From Aureococcus anophagefferens (Eukaryota > Sar > Pelagophyceae > Pelagomonadales > Pelagomonadaceae), in contig NW_008705579.1 of the NCBI RefSeq assembly GCF_000186865.1, positions 197,931 through 261,930 on the forward strand: a DNA stretch of 64,000 bases, read 5' to 3'. The stretch's first letter is position 1; every line of letters starts with the position of its first letter. Shown here one piece after another: positions 55,801 to 61,800 of this stretch. A program made the position numbers and the translations under genes. The notes under the pieces are model-generated. The model was not told the DNA's origin. It ran no database searches and was given only the letters and a program-made list of their open reading frames with translations.

Positions 55801-58800
55801 CGAGCTTCGCCAACTTGATGAGCGACGTGGAGCAGCTCAAGCTCAAGCGCGTTTGCGGCGTCCCCGTGTGTGCGTGTGTGTCTCTGAGTTTTAGTCATGA
55901 CCGGGCGGGTTCGGCGGGGCGGGGGTTCGCGCTACACAGGCGCGCGGAATGATCGGTGCGTGTCCGATGGCGGGGAGGATGGACGGGCTCGATTGTGGGT
56001 CGAGCCGCGTCGGCGGGAGGCGGAGGAGGATGGACGGGCTCGATTGTGGGTCGAGCCGCGTCGGCGGGAGGCGGGGGGGGACGGACGGGCTCGATTGTGG
56101 GTCGAGTCGCGTCGGCGGAAGGGAGAGCAAGCGGCGCCGCGACCTTGGCCGCGCGGGCCGCGGCGGGTGCTCGTGGAGGCTCGGATCAGCTGCGCGTCGG
56201 CGGGCGCTGGATGGTGGGGGGGGCGGGAAGAGCACGCGGCGAGCAGTTCGCGGCGGGCCGACGGAGCAACGCGTGCTCGTGGAGGCTCGTATTGGCTGCG
56301 CGTCGGCGGGCGCTGGATGCTTCGACGCGGCTCGGCCACTTCTGAAACGACGGAAGCAAGACCGGACCGCGCAGAAGACTTTACTCGTCCTCGCCGTCCC
56401 ACGACGACGACGACGACGACTCGCAGAGCTCCTCGGACTCGAACGACGCGTCGTCGTCCTCCTCCGTGGCCTGGTGCGCGCGGCGCGCCTCGCGGACGGC
56501 CGCCGCCGCCGCGGCCTTGGCGATGGCCTCGTAGTCGACGCGCGGCTTCTTGGACCGCGGCTTCGCCGAGCCGCCGCCGGGGCCCTTCTTCTGGCTGCGC
56601 GGCGGCATGGTGACGAAGCGGCTCGCGCTCGCGGCGGTCGCCTTCGCCGGGTTCGAGGACGACCAGGTGCTGCGCGAGACGGGCCGCGTCGCCTTGGGCA
56701 CCTCGGCCATCGTCGGCCGGTTCTTGGCCTTGGGCGCGCCGTCCGCGGGTTTCGCGCCGGTGGCCGCCTTGCGCGGCGTGGCCTTGCGCAGCGGGTGCGT
56801 CCCGACGTAGGGCGCGCGCGGCGCCGCCGAGAGCGTGGCGAAGGGGTCGCCGGGCGCGCCGCTCTGCGCGCGCGCGGCCGCGCCGAGGGCGCCGGGCCTC
56901 TGCGGCGCCGCCGGGGCCGCGACGGCGATCGCCGCGCGCGAGGCGGCCANNNNNNNNNNNNNNNNNNNNNNNNNNNNNNNNNNNNNNNNNNNNNNNNNNT
57001 CAACCTCGGCGCGACCAACGAGGCGATCCTCATCTTCTCGGACGAGAACTGCATCGCCTTCTGCCTCGCGCTCTGCCGCCTCGTCCAGCGCGGCCAGCAG
57101 TTCATCACGACGCAGATCAACGAGTGCCTCGCCAAGGCCTGGCTCCTGAAGGACAACGCCGGCGCGGGCGACAGCTCCCGCGTCGAGGACCACCTCAAGT
57201 TCTGCCTCGCGCAGCAGCAGTCCATGATCGACGCGCTCAACGCCAAGGCCGCGACGGACGCCGCGGCCAAGGCCGCCGCCGGCGGCAGCGGCGTCGCCGG
57301 CCGCGGCGGCGACAGCCTCGTCGCGCGCCGCGCCGCGCCGCCCGGCCCGGCGACGGCGGCGCGCGACGAGGCTGTCGCCGCCGCGGCCGGCGACGCCGCT
57401 GCCGCCGGCGGCGGCCTTGGCCGCGGCGTCCGTCGCGGCCTTGGCGTTGAGCGCGTCGATCATGGACTGCTGCTGCGCGAGGCAGAACTTGAGGTGGTCC
57501 TCGACGCGGGAGCTGTCGCCCGCGCCGGCGTTGTCCTTCAGGAGCCAGGCCTTGGCGAGGCACTCGTTGATCTGCGTCGTGATGAACTGCTGGCCGCGCT
57601 GGACGAGGCGGCAGAGCGCGAGGCAGAAGGCGATGCAGTTCTCGTCCGAGAAGATGAGGATCGCCTCGTTGGTCGCGCCGAGGTTGATGCTGCCGACGGT
57701 CGGGCGGTAGTTGCGGAACTTGCTGATCCAGAAGGACGTGAGGACGCCGTCGCCGCGGATGAAGCGCTCGAGATCCATGATCGCGCCCGCCGCGATCTCG
57801 ATCGTCAAGGCGTCCGCGGAGAGGTCGCAGAGCCGGAAGCCCGTCGCCGTCTCGCAGAGGTGCTGGAGCGCCGCGCCGACGTTGGCGTCCATGCGCACCT
57901 GGTTCATGATGATGCCCTTGGCGACGAGGAGGTTGATGTTGTAGGGCCAGCTCAGGTAGGCCGCGGCCTTGTCGCCGTCGCGGCAGTTGATGCACTCGCC
58001 CGCCGCGCAGCAGAGGCTGCAGACCGCCATGAGGCACGTGATGCAGCGCAGCGACGTGCCCGACTGCTCGCAGTTCACGCAGTCCATGCCGATGGTCAAC
58101 GGGCACTCCGCGGCGGAGCCCGCGTCGTCGCTCGTCGAGACCGCGCGCTTCTTGTCGGCCATGGACGCGAGCTGCTTCTTCTCGGGCGTCTTGGAGCGCG
58201 TGCGCGCGGCCACGTGGCCGTCGTCCTCGTCGTCCTCCTCCTGCTCCTCGTCGCGCGGCGCGACGCCGCGCGGGAGGCGCGGCTGGCGGTGGAGCGTCAG
58301 CGCGAGCGCGATGGGGACGTCGTCGGACGAGTCGGACTCGGGCTCCCCGAAGAGCGTGCGCATGGAGGCGCCCTCGGAGTCGTCGGCCGACGGCGGCTCG
58401 ATGAGCGGGTACTGCACGAGGAACGGCTCGACGCTCGCGTGCGCGAAGTTCGCGTTGCTCCGCTTGTAGACGTTGACGCCCGTGTCCGGGAGGCGCTTGT
58501 AGGCCTCGCGGAGCAACTCGTCCGTGGCGCTGAGGTCGCGGCCGACGCGGACGAGGAGCTCGACCATGCGCGCGCTCTCGGACTCGAAGCGCAGCGTCTG
58601 CTGCGTGACGTCGCTCCAGAACGTGATCTCCGCCGCGTCGCCGAAGTGGTACCCCGTGTTGGAGTACACCTACGGGAACATGATCTCCCGACGACAAATG
58701 CCCCCGGAGCGCGGCGCGCGCGCCGCGGCGCGCCGCGAGGCCCGCGAGCGCGTGGCGCGGCGTCGCCCGATGGCCCGCGGCGGCCGCCGCGGCGACCCAG

Positions 58801-61800
58801 ACGGCCGCGGCCGAAAAAAGACGCCGCGCCGCGCCGTGGGAAAGCACGGGAAGCCGTTCGATTGGCAGAAGGCATGCACGCTGTACCACGGGTGCTGCGA
58901 GCGGAAGAAGATTCGGTTACGGGATCTCGAGCGAAGGCGACGACGCGGCGCGCGGGAGGAGGGCCGAGTCGAATCGGACCGGCGGTCGAACGCGGGGTTC
59001 TGGTGGACGGACGGAGGCGGGCGGCGGGCGGGGGGTCGATTTGAGGTCTGATCGCGCGCGTACGACCCCGTGCGAAATTCTCTCGACGGCCGATCGACGA
59101 AACGAACCATCGCGCGCGGGAAGGGGGGGGGGGAGGGACTACTCACCGACATCTTACGGCCGGCGTACTCGACGCCGTACGAGAGCGTGTATTGCATACA
59201 CCACTCTCCTTGAAGCAGCACGCGCACCACCGCGAGCACTTCAGAATTCTTGTAGCCACCATACAAGGGGCACTCCGCCGTGAAGGAAATCTGCGCCTCG
59301 TCGCGGCTCTGCGCTTCTTGGTATTGTTGCTCGAGGATGGCGAACGCGTTGACGCGGAAGACGATGCGCTTGTGCAGGCGGATGATGGCTCGGTCTGACA
59401 TGGTGGCGATGACGTGGAGAATGCCTGTGCTTTGGGACTGTGGAATTGTGCACCACGTGTGTGGGCGGAGCACCTTAGCTGGCACCGGCAATCAGCGACG
59501 AACGCCGTCGCTTGCCCTCGATCGATTTTTTTGTCCGGGCGCGCGGCCTTGGAGATTTTTTGTCCGGGCCTCTCCATCTCGATGGGTGCAAAATTTGCCA
59601 CAAAAACACGCCCGCTCGCGTCGATTCTGAGCCCCCCCCGCGCCTGACGAGCGCTGGAGAAGCCCCCCGACGACGCACGCAAACCGTGCCGTGCGTGGCG
59701 GCGAGCATGCGTCGGATTGAGGCGACTCACATCGCCCTGTCGGATCATCGCCCACCTGAATCAGAGGGCGAATTGTTTCGTTTCGGGGGGGTCGGACGCA
59801 CGCGCCCCCGGGGGGCGGAATCACTCTTCGCGGGGGCGATCTCCGGGCGGCGCTTCGACGCGGGGCGGCCCCTGACGTTCGCCCCCGAGCCCCGCCTCAT
59901 CCGACGGGCGTACTCGAGCCGTCGGGGCGGCGGCCGGGCTCCGGCTCCGCGCGGATTCCTCGGACGGAACGACGGACCCGCGGGGCCACCTCCGGTCGGC
60001 AGACCCACCGACCCAGCGCTTCCTGGAGGCGCGCCGCGCCGCTACGCGCCCGACGGCCGCCGCGGCGGTCGCGGCGACGGCGAAGGCGACGGGGCCGCGC
60101 TCCGGCGGCGCGCGGATGCGGTCCGGGCCGAGGCCCTCCTGTGCATCCGCCTGACGGCGCCGGACGTGCACGAAGGCGCGGTCGGCGAGGCGCCGACGAT
60201 GACCCAGGACCGGCTCGCGCGGCGGGTCCTCGAGATCGACGCGCTGCCCGATCCCTCGGACCGGATCGCGTCCTACAAGACCCTCGCCGCCGCGATGGTC
60301 AAGGACTCCGAGGGCATGAAGAACGACGCGCCGGCGACGACCCCGGGCAAGAGCGTGCGGAGCGAGACCCTCGTGCCGGACGCGCGCGACGCGAAGCGGA
60401 TGCCGCCGAGCGACGGGCAGGGCAGGACAAGGGTGATTCAACGTCGCTTCAACGTGAGTGTTCCGCGCGCGCGCGTTCTGGAAAAAGCATCCACGCTTCG
60501 AGACCGTTCCGAGAGATGATCGCTCGTCCAAAAATCAGCCGAAACGAGTGGAAAATGGCCGAGCTAGGAGCCTTTGAAGTTGGGAATTTCGCACTCTTGT
60601 CCTGCCCAGGCGACGGGCGCCGCGCCGCGTTCGACCAGAGGCTCCTGTCGCCCACGAAGAACGAGCGCCCCGCCGGCGGGTTGAAGGAGCTGGACCCCCG
60701 GCTCCGGTCGCCCGGCTCGGACAGCTCGTCCTTTGGCGGCTCCGAGGACCCGCTCGGCGACGTCGGATCCGATACCGCTTCGGACACCGACGAGTCGGCC
60801 GCGGGCCACGCCGGGCCCACCCCGAGCCGCGTCCTGCGACCCGGCCGAGGGCCGCGGCGCGCGCCGGCGGACGACGACGAAGGCCGCGCGACCGCGGACG
60901 ACCCGTCGACGAGCCACGCGAGCGGCTCCGCGGCCGACGTCGATTCCCCCGCGAAGAGCGACGCGTCGATCGCGAACGCGCCGGGGGAGCCGGGCCACAT
61001 GGACGAGACGGCCCTGAGCCTCGTCGGCTCGGGGTTCTCGCTCTCCGGCATCGCGAGGCTGTTCCAGTCGAGCGCGCTCGAGGTCCTCTACAGGCTCCTG
61101 AACGCGGACCCGCACTGGCGGCCCGCGGGCCTCGCGCCGCGCGTCGCGCCGCCCTCCGACGAGGACATCGAGTGCGCGCGCCGCGTCCGACATCGGTACG
61201 GGGCGGTGGCGGCGGCCCAGGCGACCATCGACGAGCACCCGCAGCTCGACGGCCTCGTAGCCGCGGTCGCGCGCCGCGAGGACCTCCACGCGCGGAATCT
61301 GAGGTTCTCGAAAGGCCTGCTCCTCAAGCTCAAGGCGCGCGTGCTCGACGTGGTCATCGACCGCGGCGGCGCCCAGGACGGCTACCTCGGCCTCACGCCC
61401 GAGCTCCTGCTCCAGGCCGCGTCGCCGGACAGCCCGCGGTGCCGCGAGGCCCGCGTCTACCTCCTGGCCTTCGTGCTCGTCTTCACCGGCGGGCGGAAGG
61501 AGTGCACCCGCACCCCTCACGACACGCCGTCGATCATCGGCCAGCGCGCCGAGGGCTTCGTCACGCCCGAGGGGGACCGCGCGCCGCTCGTCGTCCACGT
61601 GCCGCCGGCGCACGTCGCCGAGGCGGGCGCGCGCGTCCTCCGCCGCTTCCTGGCGCGGCCGTCCCGGCGCCCCGGCGGCAAGTGCGACTGGCGCCGCGCC
61701 ATCGCGCGGTCCGGGCGCGACGACCTCTCCCCCCTTCTCGTCCTCGAGACGAAGCACGTGTTCGGCGGCGACCGGCCGCCGGGCACGGCGCGGCTCGCCT

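Noticed and set aside
54924..55898. Minus-strand frame with long GRADGRADG repeats
   Set aside because: It is a translation of the intronic minisatellite on the wrong strand.
55949..59044. Plus-strand frame of over 1000 residues running through the N gap
   Set aside because: It translates the 51-base minisatellite, the mirror arm of the palindrome and antisense coding sequence; no independent evidence.
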